A DNA stretch of 61,718 nt from contig DAHVDN010000014.1 in assembly GCA_027313505.1 (NCBI GenBank), positions 1-61,718 of the forward strand, in the 5' to 3' direction. This stretch comes from Candidatus Dormiibacterota bacterium. Lineage in GTDB: Bacteria; Chloroflexota; Dormibacteria; Aeolococcales; Bog-877. Shown here one piece after another: positions 49,454 through 59,033 of this stretch. The notes below the pieces were generated by a model. It was not told the origin of the DNA. It saw only the letters and a program-made list of their open reading frames with translations, and did not search any database. Numbering within the stretch: the first letter of the stretch is position 1; each line of letters opens with the position of its first letter. Both the position numbers and the translations under genes were made by a program.

Positions 49454-50719
49454 ATGCGATTCCTCCACGCCGCTGACCTCCACCTCGACAGCCCCCTCCG
49501 GGGCCTGAGCCGCTATGAGGGCTGCCCTGAGGACGACGCTCGCACCGCCACCCGGCGAGCCTTCGAGAACCTCGTGCGCCTTGCCCTGGACGAAGCGGTG
49601 GACATCGTGCTGCTGGCTGGCGATATCTTCGACGGGGATTGGAAAGACTGGAACACTGGGCTCTTCTTCGCGAGTCAGCTGAGCCGTCTGGTACGTGCCG
49701 GGATTCCGGTGGTCGCCGTCTCCGGCAATCATGACGCCACGTCCATCTTGACCCGAGAACTCCGATGGCCCGACGCCGTCACCTACTGCCGAGCCGACGA
49801 ACCCTCGACGGTCCGGTTCGAGGCACTCAGGCTCGCCGTCCACGGCCACGGTTATGCCTCCCGCTGGGAGCACGAAGATCTGAGCCGGACCTACCCCACC
49901 CCAATCCCCGGCTGGGCGAACGTCGGACTCCTCCATACCAGTGCGGAGGGGCACCCCGCCCACGCGACATATGCACCCTGTCGGGTCGCCGACCTGGTCG
50001 CGAAGGGCTACGCCTACTGGGCCCTCGGGCACGTCCATGAGCACGCAGTCCTGGCCCGCGACCCTTGGGTGGTTTTCCCCGGCTGTCTTCAGGGGCGGCA
50101 CGTGGGGGAGTCCGGGCCCAAAGGCTGCGTCCTCGTCACAATGGAGGAGGACCGCGTGACCAACGTGCGCTTCGAGGCGGTTGACGTCCTGCGCTGGGCA
50201 ACGGTCACCATAGCGGTTGACGACTGTGCGAGCCGAGCGGCGGTGCTCGACCGAGTGGCGGTGGCGGCGACAGAGGCCAGCCATGCGACTGAGGGCCGCG
50301 TCCTCGCCCTCCGGGTCCAACTCAAGGCGAGAGCCAATCGCTCCGACCTGTACTGGGGCGATGACGAGTGGTGGGTGAACAACCTCCGAAGCACGTGCAC
50401 GGAGGTGGCAACGGGGCCGGTCTGGCTCGAGACGGTGCGCTTCCACCAGAGCGCGGCCGCTCCGTCTCCGCCACCCGGCCTGGCGACACTCGTCCATGCC
50501 GCCGCGAGCATCGAGCCGGCCGCCCTGGCTGCGGCGCTCTCACAGACCCCAGAGTGGGCGCGGGCGCAGCAGTGCCTCGAAGTCGTCCCGGCACCCATTC
50601 GCCAAGACGCCTTCCACCTGGACGACCCGTCCACGGTCGCCAGGCTAGTTCAGGAGGCCGAGGCCCTGGTCGACACCCGCTGCACACCGCGACCCCTCGA
50701 GACGAGAGGTGAGGTCTAG
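49454..50719 (+). CDS. YhaO/SbcD-like DNA repair exonuclease subunit
   Basis: 421 residues. The Mre11/SbcD metallophosphoesterase motifs appear in order: HAADLHLDSPL, LLAGDIFDGDW, VSGNHDA, LLHTSAEG and YWALGHVHEH. The C-terminal ~150 residues are the family cap and interaction region. TAGACT (49443-49448) lies 5 nt before the ATG. The partner ATPase starts 2 nt after this stop. Together they should process DNA ends, like SbcCD/Rad50-Mre11, in the YhaON branch. Confidence 0.9.
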   Translation: MRFLHAADLHLDSPLRGLSRYEGCPEDDARTATRRAFENLVRLALDEAVDIVLLAGDIFDGDWKDWNTGLFFASQLSRLVRAGIPVVAVSGNHDATSILTRELRWPDAVTYCRADEPSTVRFEALRLAVHGHGYASRWEHEDLSRTYPTPIPGWANVGLLHTSAEGHPAHATYAPCRVADLVAKGYAYWALGHVHEHAVLARDPWVVFPGCLQGRHVGESGPKGCVLVTMEEDRVTNVRFEAVDVLRWATVTIAVDDCASRAAVLDRVAVAATEASHATEGRVLALRVQLKARANRSDLYWGDDEWWVNNLRSTCTEVATGPVWLETVRFHQSAAAPSPPPGLATLVHAAASIEPAALAAALSQTPEWARAQQCLEVVPAPIRQDAFHLDDPSTVARLVQEAEALVDTRCTPRPLETRGEV

Positions 50720-50721
50720 CT

Positions 50722-53700
50722 TTGAAGATCCGGTCTCTCGACCTGCTTGCTTTCGGCGTTTTCACCAAGCGCCAGCTGGACTTCACTGGGGCCCCGCTGG
50801 TACTCGTCTACGGCCCCAACGGGGGCGGGAAGTCGACCGCCCGGACCGCCATTGAGAACGCCCTCTTCGGGATCACCGAGACCACAACGTACGGCTTCCA
50901 GCACCGGCTAGACCAGCTCCGTATCGGGTTGGGCCTAGATGACGGACACGGCGCCAGGTTCGACCTCGTCCGGCGCAAGGGCCGCAGCAGGACCCTCAGC
51001 CACCCGGATCACTCCCTCTGGACCGAGGCCGACGACGAGCAATTGCATGTGCTCTGTCACGGAATGGACTCCACGGTGTTCGCGGCGCTTTTTGGGCTCG
51101 ACCATGACCGACTCCGGGAAGGCGCCCAGGATCTCCTCCGCTCGCGCGGGGAGCTAGGCGAGAGCCTGCTTGGGGCTGAGACCGGAGTGTCCCTCGGGCA
51201 GCTCCTCTCTCAGCTGACGAGCGCCGCCGACGCCCTCTGGGTCCCGAAGGGGCAGAAGTACCCCCTCAACGCCGCCCTCCGCGCCTACCGCGAGGCGCAC
51301 CAGACCGTCGGGCGCACGGCGGTCCGTCCCCAGGTCTGGGTAGATGCCGAAGCCGAAGTGGCTCGCCTCACCGCCGAGCGGGACCTCAAGGAAGCCGAGC
51401 GCCGGACCACCGAGACCCGGCGCCGGGAGCTCGACCGGCTCCAGAGCGCCCTGCCGGTGCTTGCGGCCCGCGACCGCGCGGTCACCGACCTGAACGCTCT
51501 CCCGGTCGGCGAGGCCTTCACCCCGGAACAGCTGAAGGCCTTCGAAGAGGCTGCCGCCACGCGTAGGGACGCGGGCGCACAGGTCGAGAAGGGGCAGACC
51601 GAACTCAACGAGCTTACTGGCCGCTTGGAGCAGCTGCCCTTAGACCAGCCGCTCCTGGCCCGGGCGGCCGAGATCCGTGCCCTTGAGCATGAACTGGGTC
51701 GCTACCTGCGCGAGCGGGACGACCAGCCCTTGCGCCAGCGAGAGCGCGAGCTCAAGGTTGCCGACGCACTAGACCGGCTGCACCCGTATTGGCCGGACCT
51801 CACTCTGGAGATGCTGCGGGAGGGACTCTCCCTTCGGGCAGCGGAGTTCACAACGCTCGAGCGCCTGACGGGGGAACCCGAGCGCTTCCAGAACTCCCGA
51901 GAGGAGATCGCGAGCGAAGAGAAGCGGCTCGAGCGCCAGGCCCGGAAATGGACCGAGGCCCTCAAGGAGTTGGGGCAAAGTCGGGACTGGAGTCCGCTGG
52001 AGACCGTCCTGGGCGCTGCCAACCGCGACGGCCCGGTAGAGCAGGAGCTGGACAAGGCATCTGCTCATCTCGCCCAGCTTCACGATACCCTGGCGCCAGC
52101 GCTGGGCAGGCTCGGCTGCGCAGACCGGAGCCCGATGGCCGTGGCGGCGCTCGTCATCCCCACAAGGGACGCAGTGTCGGCCTGGCTCGCAGAGCGGCAG
52201 AACCGCGCCCAGGCGGCGGCGGCCGGCGCCCAGGCGGAGGAGGACTTGACGGCCAAGGGCGAAGCGGCCGAGCGAGACCTCCAAGCCCTGGAGCTGGTCC
52301 GGCCGGTACCGGCCTTGACCGAGCTGGACGCGGCCCGGCACGAACGGTCCACCGCGTGGGAGGCTCTCAAGGCCACCTGGATGAACGGGCCGCCGCCCAC
52401 CGACGCTGTGGTCACCTACGAAGCGGCCGTAGGCCGCGTTGACACCCTCGCCGAAGCTCTGTGGCGAGAGGCGGAGCGTATCACCCAGCACGCCCGGCTT
52501 CAGGCGGAGCGGGAGGCGGTCGGGCGGGAGCTGTCGCACCTTCGTGAGCAGGCCGAGTCGCGTGCCGACTCGGAGGGCGCAGCTGAACGCGCCTGGTCGG
52601 CGATGTGGGCTGCGACCAAGCTCCCTGTCCCCAAGCCGACGGAGGCCCTTGCTGCCCTGGATGCGCACGCGAAGATCGTCGAGGTGGCTCCCGACGTGGC
52701 CGGCACCGAGAGACAGGTCCGGACGCTCACCGAGACCCGGGACCGGCACAGGACCGCTGTGCGCAGCGTACTGGAGGCCTACGGAGTAGCGATTCCAGAT
52801 GACGTCGCGAGGCTCGCCGCCCTACTGGATCTGGCGACAGAGGAGCTGGCGAAGGCGGCCCGGGCAGAGAGGCGTCAGCGCGAGGCGGAGGCCGGGTTGG
52901 CGAGCCAGAGCGAAGCCCGCGCCGCGCTCGAAGATCGGCGGGCCGGCCTCGCGAGTCACGAGGCTGAGTGGCAGGTTCGCTGGATGGCCGCCCTCAAGCG
53001 ACTGCACCTACCGGTGGATGGCACTACCGTCGAGACCATGTCCACCGCGCTCCACGAATTGCGTGAGGCGAAGATAGTCGTCGCAGCCGTCTCTGAGCTA
53101 GACCACCGGATCCGAGGAATGGCTGAGGACTGCGAGGTGTTCGCAACCCGGGCCCGGGAACTGGTCCGGGCCGTGGCCCCCGACCTCAGCCCTGTGGCCC
53201 CTGATGAGCAGGCTCGACAGCTCGGGGAGCGCCTCCGGGACCAGGAAAAACGGCACGCCCAGCGCGAGGAACTGGCCCGCGACGTCACGGCCAAGGTGAC
53301 AGGCATCGAGAGGGCAGCCAAGGAGGTCGCGAGCGCAGAGTCGGCCCTGTCCGATCTCGCCATAGCGGTGGGGATCGCGGAGCCCGGGGCGCTTGATGTG
53401 GCCGTCGGCCTTGCCCATCAGCGGGCTGAGCTTACTGACCAGATCGCAGCCCAAGAACGGGATCTCCTGGCACGGCGGACCGGGTGGACGGTCGCCGAGT
53501 TCTTGGAGCAGCGGGCGGGCACCGACGCCGACACGCTCGCCGACAGGATACGAACGTTGGGCGAGGAGTTGGATGAGCAGGGAGAATCCCTCAGCCGCAC
53601 GATCGGAGACCTGACCCGGGCGCAGGGACTCCTGGAGAAACTCAATGCTGGCGGCAGCGAGGCAGCCTGGGCGGCCGAGGCTCAAGAAGAAGCCGCCGCC

Positions 53701-54231
53701 GACATCGCCGAGCTAGCCCGACGCTATGTGCGCCTCCAGTTCGCCGCCGGCCTTCTGCGAGTCACGATGCAACAGCACCGAGACGCCCACCAAGCTTGGG
53801 TCCTTGAGCGGGCCAGCGCTCACTTCAAGACCCTGACAGCAGATACGTTTCGCCGCCTGGACGTGAGCGAGGAGCCGGGCGAGGAGCCGGTCATCGTCGC
53901 TGTGCGGGCCGATGGCGACCGGCCTTCAGCGCTGGATGAGATCAGCGACGGGGAACGAGACCAGCTTTACCTCGCACTGCGCCTGGCCAGCGTGGAGCGA
54001 CACTGCGCCAGCGATGGCCCAATGCCGGTGATCCTCGACGACGTTCTCGTGAACTTCGATGATGACCGCGCCGCTGCGGCGCTTCGGGTGCTGGTGGAGC
54101 TGAGCCAGACGACCCAGGTGCTTGTGTTCACCCATCATCAGAGAGTTCTGGATCTGGCCCGAGCGGTGCTACCAGCGGAGAGCTTCGCCGTGGCCGCTTT
54201 GGGCAAGCCAGCAGAGGCTCCCGCAGCCTGA
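50722..54231 (+). CDS. YhaN/SbcC-like SMC-family ATPase
   Basis: 1169 residues from a TTG two nt after the SbcD-like stop, with GAGGTGAGG upstream. The N-terminal Walker A is YGPNGGGKSTAR; the branch-specific segment VFAALFGLDHDRLREGAQ follows, typical of YhaN. Long coiled coils span ~200-520 and ~620-1000. The C-terminal half has the ABC signature-like region ISDGERDQLYLALRLA, Walker B MPVILDDVLVNFDD and the H-loop VLVFTHHQ. All ATPase parts look intact. It partners the nuclease encoded upstream. Confidence 0.9.
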   Translation: MKIRSLDLLAFGVFTKRQLDFTGAPLVLVYGPNGGGKSTARTAIENALFGITETTTYGFQHRLDQLRIGLGLDDGHGARFDLVRRKGRSRTLSHPDHSLWTEADDEQLHVLCHGMDSTVFAALFGLDHDRLREGAQDLLRSRGELGESLLGAETGVSLGQLLSQLTSAADALWVPKGQKYPLNAALRAYREAHQTVGRTAVRPQVWVDAEAEVARLTAERDLKEAERRTTETRRRELDRLQSALPVLAARDRAVTDLNALPVGEAFTPEQLKAFEEAAATRRDAGAQVEKGQTELNELTGRLEQLPLDQPLLARAAEIRALEHELGRYLRERDDQPLRQRERELKVADALDRLHPYWPDLTLEMLREGLSLRAAEFTTLERLTGEPERFQNSREEIASEEKRLERQARKWTEALKELGQSRDWSPLETVLGAANRDGPVEQELDKASAHLAQLHDTLAPALGRLGCADRSPMAVAALVIPTRDAVSAWLAERQNRAQAAAAGAQAEEDLTAKGEAAERDLQALELVRPVPALTELDAARHERSTAWEALKATWMNGPPPTDAVVTYEAAVGRVDTLAEALWREAERITQHARLQAEREAVGRELSHLREQAESRADSEGAAERAWSAMWAATKLPVPKPTEALAALDAHAKIVEVAPDVAGTERQVRTLTETRDRHRTAVRSVLEAYGVAIPDDVARLAALLDLATEELAKAARAERRQREAEAGLASQSEARAALEDRRAGLASHEAEWQVRWMAALKRLHLPVDGTTVETMSTALHELREAKIVVAAVSELDHRIRGMAEDCEVFATRARELVRAVAPDLSPVAPDEQARQLGERLRDQEKRHAQREELARDVTAKVTGIERAAKEVASAESALSDLAIAVGIAEPGALDVAVGLAHQRAELTDQIAAQERDLLARRTGWTVAEFLEQRAGTDADTLADRIRTLGEELDEQGESLSRTIGDLTRAQGLLEKLNAGGSEAAWAAEAQEEAAADIAELARRYVRLQFAAGLLRVTMQQHRDAHQAWVLERASAHFKTLTADTFRRLDVSEEPGEEPVIVAVRADGDRPSALDEISDGERDQLYLALRLASVERHCASDGPMPVILDDVLVNFDDDRAAAALRVLVELSQTTQVLVFTHHQRVLDLARAVLPAESFAVAALGKPAEAPAA

Positions 54232-54340
54232 CGGCAGTCGTGACACTCAAGTGGTGGTGTCCCACTCCACCACCATGAGCCTGGCTGCGGCCCAAGTGCA
54301 ACGCGCCGTCGGGCACCTAGCGCCCACTGCCGCTGCTCGA

Positions 54341-54498
54341 GGCCTCCCCAACAGCTACCCCTGCAACTCGTCGCAGCCGTGTTGGACCAGGAAATCCCGC
54401 TGAGTCTCGGTCTCCACCCCGTCACCGACCACTGAGGGCCCCAGCCCGTGGGCCAAGCCGATGGTCGCCGCCACGATCGTCTCGTCCTCGGGACGAAC
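54341..54498 (-). pseudogene. EAL-domain C-terminal fragment (copy of 56574-56731)
   Basis: On the minus strand this reads DETIVAATIGLAHGLG, then a stretch ending VETETQRDFLVQHGCDELQG, then a TAG where the intact gene has TAT, continuing LLGRP. It is clearly homologous, at DNA level too, to the last part of the PAS-GGDEF-EAL gene at 56495-58270, but EGVE has become DGVE and a nonsense codon is present. The fragment begins and ends abruptly between the SbcC-like gene and the GHKL gene. Confidence 0.8.
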
Positions 54499-54545
54499 CT
54501 TGGGGAACCCGTCTCAGCTCAACACTTTGGGTGTATCGTCACTCT

Positions 54546-56075
54546 ATGGCACTATTCCGTAGCGCCCGGAAGGTTCAGCCACATGCTCCTGGAGCCACAG
54601 TGGCCGAGGCTCATGCGTTCGACCTCAACATCGAGCGTGTCCTGGAGCACTGGCCCGTCGCCTTCGCTCTCCGGGAGTTTATTGCCAACGCTCTCGACGA
54701 GCAGATCATCACCGGAACGCGGTCCCCCACTGTCTCTCTCGACGAAGAGGGTCGGTGGCACATACGAGACTTCGGGCGAGGGCTGTCGTATGAGCACCTT
54801 ACCCAAAAGGAGGACCCGGAAAAGACCAGCCACCCAAGCGTCATCGGACAGTTTGGGATAGGCCTCAAGGATGCATTGGCTGTCTGTGATCGGCGGAAGG
54901 TTGGCGTCCTACTCCGCTCACGTCATGGCGACATCACCATCGCCAGCCACCCTAAGGCGGGCTTCGCGGACATCGTTACGCTGCATGGGATTGTGGCTCC
55001 GCCATCGGACTCCGCTTTAGTGGGGACAGATGTCGTCCTTACCGGTGTCCACAAGTCCGACGTGGAGCAAGCCCAGGGCTACTTCCTTCACTACTCAGGG
55101 GACCGTCTTCTCGAAAACACTGGAGCGGGCTCCGTGCTAGCTCGGGCCTCGATGGTTGGGCCAGGGCGCATCTACGTGAAGGGGCTTCTGGCAGCGGAGG
55201 AACCGACTTTCCTGTTCTCCTACAACATCACGCAACTCAACGCTCCACTGCGACGGGCACTGAATCGCGAACGGACCAATGTTGGGCGGACTGCCTATAG
55301 CGATCGGGTGAAGGACATCCTCAAGGCATGTACCTCTTCCTTGGTGGTCGGACCATTGACCGAAGACCTTGGCGCAGTCGTCACTGGGAACGCCCATGAC
55401 GAGATCAATTGGAAGGACGTCGCCATTCATGCCTGCCGCCTTCTTCAGTCTCAGGAGAAGGTCGTCTTTGTCACTGCTTGGCAAACCGGGCTGGATACCG
55501 TCACCTATGCCCGCCGGGATGGCTACCGTCCCGTGGTAGTGCCCGATGACATCGCGCAGGCTTTAGGGCGGCAAACGGATCTCGCGGGACAACCGATCGT
55601 TGACCTGGGCACGTACCGCCAGGAGTGGAATGACAGCTTCGAGTTCACCTTTGTAAAGCCTGCTGGCCTGACTAACCGGGAGCTGGCGATTTATGGCCTG
55701 ACAGACACAGTCATTAGATTGGCCAGGGTCGATCGCTCTAGGCACGGGATCGGCGAAATCCTCATCTCGGAGACGATGCGTCTTAACGAGGCAGGCTCTG
55801 GACAGGTCCTTGGCATTTGGGAACCGGCGGAGCATCGGGTCATCATCCGCCGAGATCAGCTTAGATCTGCCGCTTCGTACTGTGGTGTCTTGCTCCACGA
55901 GCTCTCTCATGCCGTGTCAGGTGCGAGCGATAACACAATGGAATTCGAGGATGCCTTGACTGAGCTAGTGGGGGTTGTAGTGAGCGAGGCGCTGGCTCAA
56001 CTGCAGACCTTTGGACATGGAGGGTCAAGCGGCCCGCTCGGAGTGGTGCACTCCGACCTCGTAGGCGACGGGTAG
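54546..56075 (+). CDS. GHKL ATPase fused to HExxH zincin protease, candidate defence protein
   Basis: 509 residues from the ATG at 54546, six nt after TATCGT (leaderless). The N-terminal Hsp90-type ATPase has the N-box EFIANALDE (E44, N48, D51), G1 DFGRGLS (~75-81) and G2 GQFGIGLKDAL (~101-111). The middle ~200 residues are not recognised. The C-terminus carries the zinc-protease motif LLHELSH (His ~451) with downstream acidic residues (EFEDALTELVG) for the third ligand. An ATP-driven switch joined to a peptidase suggests a sensor-effector protein. I know of no characterised system with exactly this layout. Confidence 0.75.
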   Translation: MALFRSARKVQPHAPGATVAEAHAFDLNIERVLEHWPVAFALREFIANALDEQIITGTRSPTVSLDEEGRWHIRDFGRGLSYEHLTQKEDPEKTSHPSVIGQFGIGLKDALAVCDRRKVGVLLRSRHGDITIASHPKAGFADIVTLHGIVAPPSDSALVGTDVVLTGVHKSDVEQAQGYFLHYSGDRLLENTGAGSVLARASMVGPGRIYVKGLLAAEEPTFLFSYNITQLNAPLRRALNRERTNVGRTAYSDRVKDILKACTSSLVVGPLTEDLGAVVTGNAHDEINWKDVAIHACRLLQSQEKVVFVTAWQTGLDTVTYARRDGYRPVVVPDDIAQALGRQTDLAGQPIVDLGTYRQEWNDSFEFTFVKPAGLTNRELAIYGLTDTVIRLARVDRSRHGIGEILISETMRLNEAGSGQVLGIWEPAEHRVIIRRDQLRSAASYCGVLLHELSHAVSGASDNTMEFEDALTELVGVVVSEALAQLQTFGHGGSSGPLGVVHSDLVGDG

Positions 56076-56195
56076 TTTGGTGCCGGGGAAGGTGGCAAGG
56101 TGGCTCGGAGTTCGGTGAGGTCGGCGCAGCATCCGCCACCGGACGTCATCCCGGCTGCCATCCCTATGCGGACCACGGCCGACTGAGCGCCGACC

Positions 56196-56498
56196 TCAGC
56201 CTGGCCGGGAGCCCCGGAGTGGTCGCTTGCGAAGTGCAGCTTCCCGGCGATCAATCGCGCTGCGCAGATCTGCGCCGACGCGCTGCCAGGCACTTGCCGG
56301 GCTCGCCTTGGTCTCCCGGACAATCCGGTCCTGTTCGGCTCGGGCCCGCCTCGCAGCTAGATCAATGATGACGCCTTTCCCGGCTATCAGCGCTGCCACG
56401 CCCAAGGCCGATCCAAATTCGTCAGTGTCTCCTCCGCGGCGGGAGCCCATTCCACCTCCTTTCGCCCGGGATCCATCCCCAAGCTCCGGTCCCTTCAT
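56196..56498 (-). CDS. Small hypothetical protein coupled to GGDEF-EAL gene
   Basis: 100 residues. Its ATG overlaps the stop of the upstream GGDEF-EAL gene (ATGA at 56495-56498), which is the main evidence for translation. A hydrophobic stretch (SALGVAALIAGKGVIIDLA) could be a weak TM or amphipathic helix, followed by a basic helical tail (RRARAEQDRIVRETK). No family recognised. Confidence 0.5.
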   Translation of the reverse strand: MKGPELGDGSRAKGGGMGSRRGGDTDEFGSALGVAALIAGKGVIIDLAARRARAEQDRIVRETKASPASAWQRVGADLRSAIDRREAALRKRPLRGSRPG

Positions 56499-58270
56499 GC
56501 CAAGGCGCTTGGTCTGAACACTCTCTGGGAACCCCGACTAGGCGAGTCTACAACAGCCGCCAACTCGGGCTCCGGCCTCCCCAGCAGATACCCTTGCAGC
56601 TCGTCGCAGCCGTGGTCCGCCAGGAACTCCCGCTGGGCCTCGGTCTCCACCCCCTCGGCGACCGCAGTGAGCCCGAGGCCGTGGGCGAGCCCGATGGTCG
56701 CCGCCACGATAGTCTCGTCATCGGGGCGGATCCCGATCCCGCTCACGAAGGACTGGTCGACCTTCAGGACCTGGAATGGGAACCGACGCAGAGCGGTGAG
56801 GGACGAGTTCCCCGTCCCGAAGTCGTCGATCGCCAGGACCACGCCGAGAGAGTGGAGTTCCTCCAACACCCTCGCCGCCGCCTCCGGGTCAGTGCTTAGG
56901 ACGCTTTCGGTGACCTCGAGGTGAAGATGGTCTGGAGGCAGGCCGCAGTTGGCGACTGCCTCTGCCACATGCGGAACCAGGTCGGGATCCAGTAGCTGGG
57001 CGACAGAGAGGTTGATGGAGACGCTCAACTCAGCCGCGGCCGGATGGGCGGCCACCCAACCGGCCAGGGCCCGGCAGGCCTCGTCGAGAACCCAGCAGCC
57101 GACCTTCGAGATGCTTCCGGTCTCCTCCGCCAGGGGGATGAACTCCACTGGCAGCACCAGCCCTCGGGTCGGATTCTCCCAGCGGACCAACGCCTCTGCG
57201 CCGGTGATGAGTCCGGAGGCGGCGGAGACGATGGGCTGGAAGTGGAGCCTCAACTCCCCTCGCTCGGCCGCCCCTGCGAGCTGCTCCGCCAGCTCGACTC
57301 GCTCGATGAATGCCCGGTCATCATCGGCTTGGAGGACGTGTAGGCGACCGCGGGCCTGGAGCTTCGCCCGGTGCAGGGCCACGGCGGCCCGGCGGAGCGC
57401 CTCCTCGGGAGCGTCGCAGTCCGAGCAGACAGCGGCGCCCGCGGTCACATCCACGTCCAGTTCGCGGCCGCCCACTCGGTAGTGCGAACCCACCCGGTCG
57501 ATCACGCGAGCCGCGGCAGCCTCGACGTTCCGCGCCGGGATCCTCGGCATCGCCACCACGAAGGTGTCCCCGTCGAGCCGGGCCACCACGTCACTGGGCC
57601 GGACCGCGCGGACGAGCCGCTTGGCGAAGCTTCGCAGCACCTCGTCGCCGGCGGCCAGGCCTTGGGAGTCATTCACCTCCTTGAGCCGGCCGAGATTCAG
57701 GACCGTGAGGGCCCCGTGGGTGGTGTCGCGGCCCGCCGCGAGCTCGCCCATCCTCTCCGTGAGGCCCCGCCGGTTGAGCAGACCGGTGAGCTCGTCGTGC
57801 TGGGCCTGCCGGACCAGCTCGGCCTCAATCCGCTTCCGCTTGGTGATGTCTCGAAGGATGCCCAAGACAGCCACCACGTCCCCGCGGTGGCTGCGCAGCG
57901 GGACGGTGGAGATCGCCACCTCGATCATCCGGCCGTCCCTGTGGCACCGCCGGGTCTCGAACTCCAGGACCGGCTCCCCGCTGAAGGTGCGGGCCACGAT
58001 CTCGGCGTGCTCGGACTCGAAGGCGTGGCCCACCGTGGGCAGGTGGTGACCAACCACCTCCCGGGCCTTCCAGCCGAACACCCGCTCGGCGGCAGGATTC
58101 CAAAGCAGCCCGAACCCAGCCGCGTCCACAACGGTCAGCGCCACAGGAGACTGGGCCACCACGGCCCTCAGGAGTTGGTGCTCTGAGAGATCGGAGTCAC
58201 GGACTTCCGGTCGGATCAAGCCCTCCCGCAGACCGTGGACATCGGGCATGGCCTTCGCACGAGCGACCAT
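56495..58270 (-). CDS. PAS-GGDEF-EAL protein with degenerate GGDEF site
   Basis: 591 residues from the ATG at 58270, 7 nt after TAGTCT. A PAS domain (~30-145: SPVALTVVDAAGFGLLWNPA, GILRDITKRKR) is followed by a GGDEF domain whose active-site motif reads LDGDTF instead of GGDEF, so cyclase activity is probably lost and the site may act as a GTP sensor. The EAL domain is intact (EALVRW, SINLSV, EVTESV, DDFGTGNSSL, LKVDQSF, EGVE, LQGYLLGRP). It is predicted to degrade c-di-GMP under PAS control. A damaged copy of its C-terminus lies at 54341-54498. Confidence 0.85.
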   Translation of the reverse strand: MVARAKAMPDVHGLREGLIRPEVRDSDLSEHQLLRAVVAQSPVALTVVDAAGFGLLWNPAAERVFGWKAREVVGHHLPTVGHAFESEHAEIVARTFSGEPVLEFETRRCHRDGRMIEVAISTVPLRSHRGDVVAVLGILRDITKRKRIEAELVRQAQHDELTGLLNRRGLTERMGELAAGRDTTHGALTVLNLGRLKEVNDSQGLAAGDEVLRSFAKRLVRAVRPSDVVARLDGDTFVVAMPRIPARNVEAAAARVIDRVGSHYRVGGRELDVDVTAGAAVCSDCDAPEEALRRAAVALHRAKLQARGRLHVLQADDDRAFIERVELAEQLAGAAERGELRLHFQPIVSAASGLITGAEALVRWENPTRGLVLPVEFIPLAEETGSISKVGCWVLDEACRALAGWVAAHPAAAELSVSINLSVAQLLDPDLVPHVAEAVANCGLPPDHLHLEVTESVLSTDPEAAARVLEELHSLGVVLAIDDFGTGNSSLTALRRFPFQVLKVDQSFVSGIGIRPDDETIVAATIGLAHGLGLTAVAEGVETEAQREFLADHGCDELQGYLLGRPEPELAAVVDSPSRGSQRVFRPSALA

Positions 58271-58469
58271 GAAGTGAAGACTACCCCGGTCTACTCTTGA
58301 CTCCAACTCGTGCGACCGCCCTGTCACGCGGTCTTCAGGCGCCTGTGGGTCGCTCTCGTGTTTGCGCGGGGCCCGCCTGCACCGCGGCCAGTCAGAACAA
58401 GGGCATGGAGCGCCGAGGCGCGACACGCTCCCATCCCACGTGATGGGCCTTCAGCTCAGGTGCGGCCAC

Positions 58470-58916
58470 CTAGTCCACGGCATCACTGAGGGCGACGGCC
58501 CGAGAGGCGACACCCGTCTTGGCAAGCACGTGGGCCCGAGCCCCAGCCCTGTCCACATCGCCGCTCTTGGCCGTGACCGACACCTCCACCACCGCGTCGA
58601 CAGGTGGCCTACCTCCGCCGGGCTCCCAGACGAAGATGCTGTTCGCCTGGGCCAGATCGTCCGCAGCGTCGGGTTCGAGGTCGCCGGCCTCCTCTGAGGC
58701 GGTTAGCAGCGCGTCCAGAACGCCCGCTGAGATGGGGTGGACCTGGGCTGGAGGTGCTCCCAGTGCCCGAGCTACTAGCCGCACGGTGCGCAGTACCCAT
58801 GCCTCGTATTCGGCCCCACAAGCCGGCTCACCTCGCCGCCCATCCGCTGCTGCGTTCTGGCCAAAGTCGCCACTTGGGCGCAGCGGGCGCTCTGGGGCGT
58901 GCAGGGGGCGTACCAC
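58470..58916 (-). CDS. Hypothetical protein with PD-(D/E)XK-like C-terminus
   Basis: 148 residues. After a disordered N-terminus the helix AEYEAWVLRTVRLVARALG leads to a region ANSIFVWEPGG, then VDAVVEVSVTAKSGDVDRA and RAHVLAKTG. The arrangement (D/N-S-I-F, then VVEVSVT, then Arg/Ala helix) resembles the core of coiled-coil-associated PD-(D/E)XK predicted nucleases found widely in bacteria, although the usual N-terminal coiled coil is absent. It may be a truncated member. The GTG start is uncertain. Confidence 0.55.
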   Translation of the reverse strand: MVRPLHAPERPLRPSGDFGQNAAADGRRGEPACGAEYEAWVLRTVRLVARALGAPPAQVHPISAGVLDALLTASEEAGDLEPDAADDLAQANSIFVWEPGGGRPPVDAVVEVSVTAKSGDVDRAGARAHVLAKTGVASRAVALSDAVD

Positions 58917-59033
58917 ATGGGCGTGCCGGCGACCATGGGCAGCGCCCCGGCCGGGGCGTCATCGCGGTGAGCGGGGCCGACGAAGGGCGCGGGGCGGAAC
59001 CCAAGGGAGTTCGCTGGTCGGAGGGGCCAGGTG

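Noticed and set aside
49361-50497. 378-codon antisense frame over the SbcD-like gene
   Set aside because: No motifs; the plus-strand gene has all five phosphoesterase motifs.
51769-52749. 326-codon antisense frame within the SbcC-like gene
   Set aside because: It is a shadow of a strongly supported coiled-coil coding region, with random-looking Pro/Gly/Arg-rich translation.
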